Shown here: piece by piece, positions 8,185 to 14,983 of the stretch
Layout: each line of letters begins with the position of its first letter
How positions within the stretch are numbered: position 1 is the stretch's first letter
Source: Sphingomonas sanxanigenens
Lineage (GTDB): Bacteria; Pseudomonadota; Alphaproteobacteria; Sphingomonadales; Sphingomonadaceae
DNA: 30,378 nt
Direction: 5' to 3'
Assembly: GCA_003240855.1 (NCBI GenBank)
Contig: QFNN01000024.1
Coordinates: 1 to 30,378 of the forward strand
Translations under genes and position numbers: made by a program
The notes under the pieces: model-generated
Databases searched by the model: none
Told to the model about the DNA's origin: nothing
Seen by the model: only the letters and a program-made list of their open reading frames with translations

Positions 8185-9912
8185 GTGCGCAGCGAACGGC
8201 CCTTTGTTCTTCTCGACGACGCCCGCCCCGGGGGGCAGGCGCTGCTTTTCGCCGATCCGGTCGCGATCGTCCGCGCCGACCGGCTGGAGGAGGTGCGACC
8301 GGCGCTGGAGGAATTGCGCGGCGCAGCGCTCCACGCCGCCGGCTTTCTGACCTATGAGGCGGGGCATGCGCTTGAGCCGAGGCTGGTCGGGATCGGCGGG
8401 CGGGCGACGTTGCCGCTGCTCTGGTTCGGCCTGTTCGAGCGCGCCGAAGCCGTCGACGCCGCCGCCTGGCTGCCCGATCCGGAGGGCGCTTATGTGGGAT
8501 CGCCCCGGCCGCTGATCGCGCGCGCCGATTATCTGGCGCAGGTGGCGGCGGTGCAGCGCGCCATCGCGGCGGGCGACATCTATCAGGCCAATCTGACCTT
8601 CGACTGCGCCGTGCCTTTTGCGGGCGATCCGCGCGCAGCCTATGCCGGGTTGCGCCAACGCCAGCAGGCCGGGCACGGCGCGCTGGTCTTTACCGGCGAG
8701 GACTGGCTGGTCTCGCTGTCGCCCGAGCTTTTCTTCACGCTCGAGAATGGCCGTCTCGTCACGCGCCCGATGAAGGGCACGGCGCCGCGCGAGGCCGATG
8801 ACGAAGCCGCCATTGCGCGGCTGCGCGCCGACCCGAAGCAGCGCGCCGAAAATCTGATGATCGTCGATCTGCTGCGCAACGACCTTTCGCGCGTTGCCGC
8901 GGCGGGCAGCGTTTCGACGCCTGAGCTTTTCGCGGTCGAGACCTATCCGACGCTGCATCAGATGACGTCGACGGTGGCGGCGCAGCTTGCCGGGGAGCGC
9001 GACGCCATCGATGCGCTCGCGGCGCTTTTCCCCTGCGGTTCGATCGCCGGCGCGCCCAAGATCCGCGCGATGGAGATCATCGCCGATGTCGAGCGGCGCG
9101 CGCGCGGCGTCTATACCGGCGCGATCGGCAGGCTTGATCCCGGCGGCGATGCGGCGTTCAATGTCGCCATCCGCACCTTGCGCCTGAGGGCGGGGGAGGG
9201 CGTTGCGTCGCTTGGGCTGGGATCGGGGATCGTCGCCGACAGCGATCCGGCCGACGAGTGGCGCGAATGCCTGGGCAAGGGAGGGTTCGTGGCTTCACAG
9301 CAGCGTTTCGACCTGATCGAGACGATGGCCTTCGATCCCGAGGAAGGCCTGCCGAGGCTTGACCGCCATATGGCCCGCATGAAGGCGAGCGCCGACGCGC
9401 TGGGTTTCGCCTTCGACCGTCACGCCGCGCGCAACGAGCTTCAGGCCGCGACCTTCCGGCTGCGCAGGCCGGCGCGCATACGCCTGCTCGCCGGACGCGG
9501 CGGCGAGATGGCGGTCGAGGTGCGTGCGATGCCGGCGGCGCCCGCAGGGCCGGTTGGCGTCGCGCTGGCGCCGCTTCCCGTCGATCGCGGTGATTTCCGC
9601 CTGCGTCACAAAACGACGGAGCGCGGCTTCTACGATGACGCCCGCCGCGCATCGGGCGCGTTCGAGGTCGCGTTCGTCGATTCCGAAGGTTTCCTCACCG
9701 AAGGCAGTTTCACATCATTGTTCGTCGAGCGCGACGGGATGCTGCTTACCCCGCCGCTTTCGCGCGGGCTGCTCCCCGGCGTCCTGCGGGCCGAACTGAT
9801 CGAGGAGGCGCGCGCGATCGAGGTCGATCTGACGCCTGCCGACCTCGCCGGCGGTTTTTTGATCGGAAACGCCCTTCGCGGCCTGTTGCCCGCGCGCATC
9901 CTTGGGTTATAG
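8185..9912 (+). CDS. pabB: Bifunctional aminodeoxychorismate synthase component I / aminodeoxychorismate lyase (PabB-PabC fusion)
   Basis: A 575-aa fusion in the p-aminobenzoate branch of folate synthesis. Residues about 1-370 are the chorismate-binding PabB half: DIYQANLTF, the RPMKGT motif whose Lys198 marks PabB rather than anthranilate synthase, YPTLHQMTS, and FPCGSIAGAPK. Residues about 375-575 are a fold-type IV PLP enzyme of the PabC kind: the PLP lysine is Lys476 in HKTTERGFYDDAR, followed by DSEGFLTEGSFTSLF. Together they aminate chorismate and release pyruvate; the glutaminase PabA is not in the window. The start is a GTG at 8185 chosen from family length, without an obvious Shine-Dalgarno sequence. 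The gene stands 30 nt upstream of the aminotransferase on the same strand. Confidence 0.95.
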   Translation: MRSERPFVLLDDARPGGQALLFADPVAIVRADRLEEVRPALEELRGAALHAAGFLTYEAGHALEPRLVGIGGRATLPLLWFGLFERAEAVDAAAWLPDPEGAYVGSPRPLIARADYLAQVAAVQRAIAAGDIYQANLTFDCAVPFAGDPRAAYAGLRQRQQAGHGALVFTGEDWLVSLSPELFFTLENGRLVTRPMKGTAPREADDEAAIARLRADPKQRAENLMIVDLLRNDLSRVAAAGSVSTPELFAVETYPTLHQMTSTVAAQLAGERDAIDALAALFPCGSIAGAPKIRAMEIIADVERRARGVYTGAIGRLDPGGDAAFNVAIRTLRLRAGEGVASLGLGSGIVADSDPADEWRECLGKGGFVASQQRFDLIETMAFDPEEGLPRLDRHMARMKASADALGFAFDRHAARNELQAATFRLRRPARIRLLAGRGGEMAVEVRAMPAAPAGPVGVALAPLPVDRGDFRLRHKTTERGFYDDARRASGAFEVAFVDSEGFLTEGSFTSLFVERDGMLLTPPLSRGLLPGVLRAELIEEARAIEVDLTPADLAGGFLIGNALRGLLPARILGL

Positions 9913-9942
9913 CGCCCCCGCGCTGCAACAGAAGGAACCGCA

Positions 9943-11145
9943 ATGCCTCGTTTGTCCGCTGCCCTCGACCGTATCCAGCCCTCGGCGACGCTCGCCATGA
10001 CAGGGCGCGTCCTGGACCTCAAGCAGCAGGGCGTCGACGTGATCGGCCTGTCGGCGGGCGAACCCGATTTCGATACGCCCGATTTCGTCAAGGACGCCGC
10101 GATCGAGGCGATCCGAGCGGGCAAGACCAAATATACGGCCGTCGACGGCACCGCCGAGCTGAAGGACGCCGTGCGCGCCAAGTTCAAGCGCGACAACAGC
10201 CTCGACTATGCGCCCAACCAGATCAGCGTGAACGTCGGCGGCAAGCATACGTTGTTCAACGCGCTCGTCGCGACCGTCGACGCCGGCGACGAAGTGATCA
10301 TCCCCGCGCCCTATTGGGTGAGCTATCCCGACATCGTCGCCTATGCGGGCGGGACGCCGGTGTTCATCGCGGCGGGGGCCGATCAGGCCTACAAGATCAC
10401 GCCCGAACAGCTTGAGGCGGCGATCACGCCGCGCACGCGCTGGGTGCTGCTCAACTCGCCGTCCAACCCCAGCGGGGCCGCATATTCGGGCGAGGATCTG
10501 AAGGCGCTGGGCGAAGTGCTGCGCCGTCATCCGCATGTGCTGGTTATGACGGACGATATGTACGAGCATATCTTCTACGCCGACTATCCTTTCGCGACGA
10601 TCGCCGAGGTTTGCCCTGATCTCTACGATCGCACGCTGACGGTGAACGGCTGCTCCAAGGCCTATTCGATGACCGGATGGCGCATCGGCTTCGCCGGCGG
10701 CCCGGCGTGGATCATCAAGGCGATGGCGAAGCTCCAGTCGCAGTCCACGTCGAACCCCTGCTCGATCGCGCAGGCGGCGGCGGTGGCGGCGCTCAACGGC
10801 CCGCAGGATTTCCTGGCTGTCCGGCAGGAGGCGTTCCGCAAGCGCCGCGACCTCGTGGTCGGGATGCTGAATGCGGCGGAAGGGCTGATCTGCCCGACGC
10901 CCGAAGGCGCCTTCTATGTCTATCCGGATGCGGCGGGCTGCATGGGCAAGACGACGCCCAAGGGCGTGCTGATCGACAGCGACGAAGCGCTGATCAACTA
11001 TTTCCTCGACGATGTGCGCGTCGCCGCCGTCCATGGCGCAGCGTTCGGCCTCAGCCCGGGCTTCCGCGTGAGCTACGCCACGTCGGAGGCGGTGCTGATC
11101 GAAGCCTGCACGCGCATCCAGCAGGCTTGCGCGGCGCTGCGCTAG
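9943..11145 (+). CDS. Pyridoxal-phosphate aspartate-type aminotransferase (class I)
   Basis: A 400-aa fold-type I aminotransferase, close to the I-gamma aspartate aminotransferases that interconvert aspartate and oxaloacetate (some also use prephenate). The PLP-binding lysine is Lys239 in NGCSKAYSMTGWRIGF; other family marks are SAGEPDFDTPDF, LNSPSNPSGAAYS, the MTDDMYEHI segment and the substrate-carboxylate arginine in GFRVSYATS. The length is usual for the family. AAGGAA lies 8 nt before the ATG. It follows pabB by 30 nt and may share its transcript. Exact keto-acid specificity cannot be settled by eye. Confidence 0.94.
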   Translation: MPRLSAALDRIQPSATLAMTGRVLDLKQQGVDVIGLSAGEPDFDTPDFVKDAAIEAIRAGKTKYTAVDGTAELKDAVRAKFKRDNSLDYAPNQISVNVGGKHTLFNALVATVDAGDEVIIPAPYWVSYPDIVAYAGGTPVFIAAGADQAYKITPEQLEAAITPRTRWVLLNSPSNPSGAAYSGEDLKALGEVLRRHPHVLVMTDDMYEHIFYADYPFATIAEVCPDLYDRTLTVNGCSKAYSMTGWRIGFAGGPAWIIKAMAKLQSQSTSNPCSIAQAAAVAALNGPQDFLAVRQEAFRKRRDLVVGMLNAAEGLICPTPEGAFYVYPDAAGCMGKTTPKGVLIDSDEALINYFLDDVRVAAVHGAAFGLSPGFRVSYATSEAVLIEACTRIQQACAALR

Positions 11146-11374
11146 TTCGTCGCGGCGTCGGCCTGCTTTCCCTCACCCGGTTTCCCATGGAGCATATCCT
11201 GGATGGGAGGCCGGGGAGGAGGGCGAAGCGGCTCCGCGCCGTCCACAAATCTGAATCGCGCCCAACCGCCCGGTTCAGCTTCGGGCAACGCGCGCCGCGT
11301 CATTGCCCGCCGGCAGTGAGAATCGGGCGCTGCCGCATCGCCAGACGCTCAGGGCCAGAATCGGGATCGAAATC

Positions 11375-11509
11375 GTGACCAACTTCGTGCGTTCGGATGT
11401 TTTCCGCAATTTCCTCGTCGGCTTCGTGCTTGGCGTCGCCGGCATCATGTTGTGGGCGCCCGAGGCGCATGCGCGGGTGGCGACCGCGATCGAACGGATC
11501 ATTGCCTGA
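11375..11509 (+). CDS. Small single-pass membrane or exported peptide (44 aa)
   Basis: A short open frame beginning at GTG 11375 and ending at TGA 11507-11509. The translation has a charged amino end, a hydrophobic stretch NFLVGFVLGVAGIMLWAP (about residues 12-29) and a polar tail. It could be a single transmembrane helix or a signal peptide ending at AHA. GGGAT lies about 8 nt upstream. The frame remains open further left to 11303, but only from GTG does the protein look natural. Small peptides with a similar RSDFxRNFxxGFxLG pattern are, from memory, frequent in sphingomonads without known function. It sits between the aminotransferase and msrA, both on the same strand. The preceding 229 nt hold nothing I can identify. 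Confidence 0.55.
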   Translation: MTNFVRSDVFRNFLVGFVLGVAGIMLWAPEAHARVATAIERIIA

Positions 11510-11570
11510 GGCGTAACGCCTTCCCATCTTCGGGCGAACAGGCGGGTATGTTCGTTCGGAGTAATTGACG

Positions 11571-12254
11571 ATGACGCGTTCGTCCCCCTTCGCCATCGCA
11601 GCGTTCGCCGGCATTGCCGCGGGGCTGATCGCCGCCGCTTTCGCACCGGTGAGCGCCGCCGCATCGGCCGTCATACCCGCCGCCGCGATCGACGTGCCGT
11701 CTGTGAAGGGGGTGCAGACGGCGGTTCTTGCGGGCGGTTGCTTCTGGGGCATGGAAGGCGTGTTCGAGCATGTCCGCGGCGTGCGAAGCGTCACCGCCGG
11801 CTATGCGGGCGGCGAAGCGCGCACCGCCAATTACGACGCCGTCTCGACCGAACGGACGGGGCATGCCGAAGCCGTGAAGATCATCTACGATCCCGCGCAG
11901 GTCAGCTACGCCACGCTGCTCCGCATCTATTTCGCCGTCGCGCACGACCCGACCCAGCTCAACCGGCAGGGGCCTGATCGTGGCCCCAGCTATCGCTCGG
12001 CGATCTTCCCGACCACGCCCGATCAGGCGAGGGTCGCCCGCGCCTATATCGCGCAGCTTCAGCTCAGCCGCAGCTTCAAGGCGCCGATCGTGACCAGGAT
12101 CGAGCAGGGCGGCTTCTTCCCGGCCGAGGCATGGCACCAGAATTACCTCGATCGCAATCCCGACTCGATTTACATCCGTGTCAACGACCTGCCCAAGGTC
12201 GCGGCGCTGAAGGCGGCGTTTCCGACGCTCTACATGCCCAAAAGCGCGGCTTGA
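11571..12254 (+). CDS. msrA: Peptide-methionine (S)-S-oxide reductase, exported form
   Basis: A 227-aa methionine sulfoxide reductase A, which reduces the S epimer of methionine sulfoxide in oxidised proteins. The catalytic cysteine is Cys57 in AGGCFWGMEGVFEHVRGV, followed by GYAGGEARTANYDAVSTERTGHAEAVKI and the HDPTQLNRQGPDRGPSYRS segment. Unlike the cytoplasmic E. coli enzyme, residues 1 to about 35 form a clear export signal (basic start, alanine-rich core, SAAASA end), so the enzyme should act in the periplasm. The ATG at 11571 follows GGAG by 9 nt. No extra C-terminal MsrB domain is present. The gene lies directly upstream of the tetR regulator of the efflux system. Confidence 0.94.
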   Translation: MTRSSPFAIAAFAGIAAGLIAAAFAPVSAAASAVIPAAAIDVPSVKGVQTAVLAGGCFWGMEGVFEHVRGVRSVTAGYAGGEARTANYDAVSTERTGHAEAVKIIYDPAQVSYATLLRIYFAVAHDPTQLNRQGPDRGPSYRSAIFPTTPDQARVARAYIAQLQLSRSFKAPIVTRIEQGGFFPAEAWHQNYLDRNPDSIYIRVNDLPKVAALKAAFPTLYMPKSAA

Positions 12255-12273
12255 GGCCATTTGCGTCAGGAGG

Positions 12274-12302
12274 GTGACATTCGCCGCCCGCCCCACTATC
12301 TA
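12274..12302 (+). promoter_or_regulatory. Putative tetR promoter giving a leaderless or near-leaderless transcript
   Basis: GTGACA (12274-12279) and TATCTA (12297-12302) are separated by 17 nt and resemble sigma70 -35 and -10 elements (5 of 6 and 4 of 6 matches). Transcription would begin near 12309-12311, almost at the tetR ATG (12312). An alternative reading is that AGGAGGG at 12268-12274 is a ribosome-binding site on a read-through transcript from msrA. Confidence 0.45.
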
Positions 12303-12314
12303 CCGTTCGGTATG
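12299..12314. promoter_or_regulatory. TetR operator copy O3 over the tetR start codon
   Basis: TCTACC (12299-12304), N4 GTTC, GGTATG (12309-12314). The core TACC-GTTC-GGTA is an inverted repeat and matches the two dyads in front of the efflux operon. It overlaps the putative -10 element, the predicted transcription start and the ATG, as expected of an autorepression site. Confidence 0.6.
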
Positions 12315-12926
12315 GAAAGCAGTTGCGTTCTGCCGGCCCCCAAGGGACGCCCGCGCGAGTTCGACGTCGAAGAGGCGTTGGGCGCTGCGCTGCGCGTCTT
12401 TTGGCGCAACGGTTATGAAGGCGCGTCGCTGACCGAGTTGACGGCGGAAATGGGCATCACCAAACCCAGCCTCTATGCCGCCTTCGGCAACAAGGAAGCG
12501 CTGTTCCGCAAGGCGCTGGACCTCTACGAGCGTGAGAAGCTGGCCTATGTCGGCAAGGCGCTTGAGGCGGCGACCGGGCGCGGAGTGGCTGAACGGCTGT
12601 TGCGCGGCGCGGTCGAAATGCAGGCGAGCGGCAGTGATCCCAAGGGCTGTCTGGGCGTCATCTCCTCGCTGTCGTGCAGCCCGCAATCGGAATGCATCAA
12701 GGAAGAAGTGCTGGCGCGCAGGGCATCCTCCGACGCAGCGCTGCTCGCCCGCTTCGCGCGCGCAAAGGAAGAAGGCGACCTGCCGGCGGCGGTCGAGCCG
12801 CAGGCGATCGTCAGCTACCTGACCGCCATCCTCCAGGGCATTTCAGTGCAGGCGAGCGGCGGGGCGACGCGCGATCAGCTCGATCAACTCGTCGACACGA
12901 CGCTGGCCATCTGGCCGGGACGCTGA
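12312..12926 (+). CDS. TetR/AcrR family transcriptional regulator of the efflux operon
   Basis: A 204-aa one-domain-sensor repressor. The TetR helix-turn-helix is at about residues 16-65: FDVEEALGAALRVFWRNGYEGASLTELTAEMGITKPSLYAAFGNKEALFRKAL. The ligand domain contains Cys113 in PKGCLGVIS, Cys122 and Cys128. A cysteine in the GCL position is the electrophile-sensing residue of NemR, so redox or electrophile sensing is possible here, but this cysteine position is also common in TetR proteins of other function. The ATG at 12312 lies inside one copy of a dyad that is repeated twice before the downstream RND operon, so autoregulation plus control of efflux is the simplest reading. Longer in-frame starts (TTG 12261, ATT 12279) are less natural. 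Confidence 0.92.
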   Translation: MESSCVLPAPKGRPREFDVEEALGAALRVFWRNGYEGASLTELTAEMGITKPSLYAAFGNKEALFRKALDLYEREKLAYVGKALEAATGRGVAERLLRGAVEMQASGSDPKGCLGVISSLSCSPQSECIKEEVLARRASSDAALLARFARAKEEGDLPAAVEPQAIVSYLTAILQGISVQASGGATRDQLDQLVDTTLAIWPGR

Positions 12927-13010
12927 TCGCGTCCGGAAGCGCCGAGCGGCCGGCGTCCTTGCTGGTTTCATCTCAATCAGAAGTCTGGCTCTGAAGCCCC
13001 TCGACAAAAT

Positions 13011-13026
13011 TATACCCAACGGTATA
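13011..13026. promoter_or_regulatory. TetR operator copy O1 upstream of the efflux promoter
   Basis: TATACC (13011-13016), spacer CAAC, GGTATA (13021-13026): a perfect 6-bp inverted repeat with a 4-nt spacer. It ends 7 nt before the -35 element of the efflux promoter. Same dyad as the copies at 13057 and 12299. Confidence 0.7.
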
Positions 13027-13033
13027 AAAAGAG

Positions 13034-13061
13034 TTGACGCGACGCAGCATCATTTTATATA
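13034..13061 (+). promoter_or_regulatory. Sigma70-type promoter of the RND efflux operon
   Basis: TTGACG (13034-13039) and TATATA (13056-13061) with a 16-nt spacer, the best vegetative promoter match in the window. The predicted start of transcription is close to 13068, inside operator O2. The sequence around it is markedly AT-rich compared with flanking coding DNA. The operators on both sides suggest tight repression. Confidence 0.7.
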
Positions 13062-13072
13062 CCGATCGGTAT
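13057..13072. promoter_or_regulatory. TetR operator copy O2 over -10 and +1 of the efflux promoter
   Basis: ATACCGATCGGTAT (13059-13072) is a perfect 14-bp palindrome; aligned with O1 it is TATACC-GATC-GGTATT with one mismatched end base. It overlaps the -10 element and the predicted transcription start, so a bound repressor would block RNA polymerase directly. Confidence 0.7.
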
Positions 13073-13119
13073 TGAATGGTCAGCCGCGCCAGCGCGGCCC
13101 TCGCCACGGAGGACGCGTC

Positions 13120-13152
13120 ATGCAGCAGATCGGTAAATTGACGATGCGGTGA
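13120..13152 (+). CDS. Possible 10-codon leader peptide in the efflux-operon 5' leader
   Basis: ATG at 13120 to TGA at 13150-13152 encodes MQQIGKLTMR. A full GGAGG (13108-13112) stands 7 nt before the ATG, stronger than the ribosome-binding sites of the real genes downstream. The mini-ORF lies about 50 nt after the predicted transcription start and about 150 nt before the first structural gene. That arrangement is what one sees in translation-controlled attenuation or leader-peptide regulation. There is no run of one amino acid, so a classical biosynthetic attenuator is not indicated. Chance occurrence cannot be excluded for so short a frame. Confidence 0.4.
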   Translation: MQQIGKLTMR

Positions 13153-13213
13153 CGGCCGAGACCTGATCCGGGGCGGGGCTGCCCGTCCTTTCGACAACAG
13201 AGATTTCATGTTC

Positions 13214-13256
13214 GGGCGCTTTTGCGCCGGTGTTTCGTCGCGCCCTTCTTAGGGCG
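13214..13256 (+). promoter_or_regulatory. Possible alternative stem-loops in the efflux leader
   Basis: GGCGC (13215-13219) can pair with GCGCC (13224-13228) over a TTTT loop, or the extended GGGCGC (13214-13219) with GCGCCC (13240-13245). CGCCCT (13241-13246) can pair with AGGGCG (13251-13256), which excludes the second option. AGGGCG could also pair with CGCCCT at 13276-13281 just before the ribosome-binding site of the first gene. Short GC arms are easy to find in this genome, so the call is tentative. Confidence 0.3.
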
Positions 13257-13300
13257 TCCAGGCGGCGCTGGCGCTCGCCCTTTCGTCAAGGGGAAAGCCA

Positions 13301-13681
13301 ATGGCCTTCATCGATTTCGATCCGACGCGCGCCGACGTCTTTGCCGCGCCCCGCCTCGCGCCGGAACCGGTGTTTACCGATACGGAGTGGCAGGTGATTT
13401 CGCTCGCCCGCAGCGACGGGCTCGCCAGCCTGCGCCCTGAAAGCCGCCTTGAGCGCTGGGGAGCCTGGCTGTTCGGCCGGCGCTCCAGCCCGCGTCTTGC
13501 CGATCCGCGCCTCGAGGCCCTGCGCCGCATGGCGGTGCTCGCCTGGCGGCGCGGCTGGTCGCTCCCGCTTTCGGAGTTCGAGGCGTTCGAGCGCGCCGGT
13601 TTCTTCTCGCACCATCTTGAAACTCTCTTCGCCGCCATCCGCGGCAACCTGCTCACGGCCGATCGGAGGGCCGCACGATGA
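13301..13681 (+). CDS. Hypothetical protein heading the RND efflux operon (126 aa)
   Basis: A 126-aa soluble protein, not assigned to a family I can name. It has no signal peptide or transmembrane segment, is rich in Trp, Arg, Leu and Ala, and looks mostly helical from residue 60 on (DPRLEALRRMAVLAWRRGW, LSEFEAFERAGF). I recall similar small proteins of the pattern FTDTEW...DPRLEALRRxAVL before RND genes in other sphingomonads, but cannot check this here. AAGGGG lies 7 nt upstream of the ATG. Its TGA overlaps the ATG of the membrane-fusion gene (ATGA at 13678), so it is translationally coupled to the pump. Possible roles include an accessory or regulatory partner of the efflux system; there is no direct evidence. 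Confidence 0.85.
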   Translation: MAFIDFDPTRADVFAAPRLAPEPVFTDTEWQVISLARSDGLASLRPESRLERWGAWLFGRRSSPRLADPRLEALRRMAVLAWRRGWSLPLSEFEAFERAGFFSHHLETLFAAIRGNLLTADRRAAR

Positions 13682-14958
13682 ACATGATCGCCAAAATCGA
13701 ATCCGCCGTCGCGACCGGTCAGGCCGCACCGGCATCGTGGCTGGCGCGCCTCCCGCGCTGGCAGCGGGGCGCGCTGTTCGCCGCACCCCTCATTCTTGTC
13801 GCCGGCGCCGGGCTGCATTACGCCACGCGCTCCAGCGCCGAGGTCGTCCCGCCGCCGCCGCCCGCGGTCACCGTCGCGACGCCGCTCGTCCGCACGGTCA
13901 GCGAGTGGGATGACTATATCGGCCGCTTCGCGCCGAGCCGGACGGTGGAGATCCGCCCGCGCGTATCGGGCGAGGTGGTGGCGGTCCATTTCCGCGATGG
14001 CGATATCGTGAGGCAAGGCCAGTTGCTGTTCACGATCGACCAGCGTCCCTTCGCCGCCGCGCTGGCGGAGGCGCGCGCCAATGTCGCCAGCGCACGCAGC
14101 GCGCTGGCGCTTGCCCGCGCCGATCTGGGGCGCGCCCAGCGCCTGATCGCCGATGAAGCAGTATCGGCGGGCGAGGTCGATGCGCTGCGCGCGCGCGTTC
14201 AGGCGTCGCAAGCGGCGCTTGCCGCCGCCGAAGCCCGGCTTCGGACCCGGGCGCTCGACATGGAGTTCACCCAGGTCCGCGCGCCGATCGCCGGCCGCAT
14301 TTCCGACCGGCGCGTCGATCCGGGCAATCAGGTCGCGGGCGGCGAGGGCAACGGCGGCACGCTGCTGACTACGGTCAATGCGCTCGACCCCATCTACTTC
14401 AGCTTCAACGGTTCCGAGGCGCTTTATCTCAAGACGCTGCGCAACCGTCAGCCCGGCGGCCCGGCCGCCCCAGTCGAGATCCGTTTGCAGGACGAGAGCG
14501 GATATAGCTGGAAAGGCCGACTCGACTTCACCGATAACGGCCTCGATCCGCGTTCGGGCACGATCCGCGGCCGCGCGATCATCGACAATCCCAAATATTT
14601 CCTGACCCCCGGCATGTTCGGCAACATGCGGCTCGCCAATGGCGGGCAGGCGAAGGCGCTGCTCGTTCCCGACGCCGCGATCCAGACCGATCAGGCGCGC
14701 AAGACGGTGCTTGTCGTCGACGCGAAGAACCAGGTTTCGGCGAAGGAAGTCCAGCTTGGCCCCGTCGTCGACGGGCTGCGGATCATCCGATCGGGGCTGA
14801 AGCCTTCGGACCGCGTGGTCATCGTCGGCGTCCAGATGGCGATGCCTGGCGCCAGGGTCAGTCCCACTGCCGGGCGCATCGCGCCGCAGGCGCAGGCGAG
14901 CGTGGCCCCGGACGTGGCGGCCCCGACTTCCGGCGAGGCGACCTTCGCGACCCATTGA
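13678..14958 (+). CDS. RND efflux periplasmic adaptor (membrane fusion protein, AcrA family)
   Basis: A 426-aa adaptor that joins the inner-membrane pump to the outer-membrane channel. One transmembrane anchor, GALFAAPLILVAGAGLHYA, is at about residues 31-49, so it is membrane-anchored by a helix rather than by a lipobox as in AcrA. Then follow a proline stretch, the first lipoyl half with RPRVSGEVVAVHFRDGDIVRQGQLLFTID (about 97-126), an alanine-rich alpha-helical hairpin (about 130-195), the second lipoyl half EFTQVRAPIAGRISDRRVDPGN, and beta-barrel and membrane-proximal domains. It overlaps the preceding gene by 4 nt and is followed 25 nt later by the pump gene. Confidence 0.95.
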   Translation: MNMIAKIESAVATGQAAPASWLARLPRWQRGALFAAPLILVAGAGLHYATRSSAEVVPPPPPAVTVATPLVRTVSEWDDYIGRFAPSRTVEIRPRVSGEVVAVHFRDGDIVRQGQLLFTIDQRPFAAALAEARANVASARSALALARADLGRAQRLIADEAVSAGEVDALRARVQASQAALAAAEARLRTRALDMEFTQVRAPIAGRISDRRVDPGNQVAGGEGNGGTLLTTVNALDPIYFSFNGSEALYLKTLRNRQPGGPAAPVEIRLQDESGYSWKGRLDFTDNGLDPRSGTIRGRAIIDNPKYFLTPGMFGNMRLANGGQAKALLVPDAAIQTDQARKTVLVVDAKNQVSAKEVQLGPVVDGLRIIRSGLKPSDRVVIVGVQMAMPGARVSPTAGRIAPQAQASVAPDVAAPTSGEATFATH

Positions 14959-14983
14959 TCCCTCCTGGAAGAGGACGAACAAC

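Noticed and set aside
11146..11374. Gap between the aminotransferase and the 44-aa peptide
   Set aside because: Searched for RNA genes, promoters and hairpins; nothing convincing was seen.
13208..13252. Second mini-ORF (MFGRFCAGVSSRPS) in the efflux leader
   Set aside because: No convincing Shine-Dalgarno sequence, and the segment is better described as part of the possible stem-loops.
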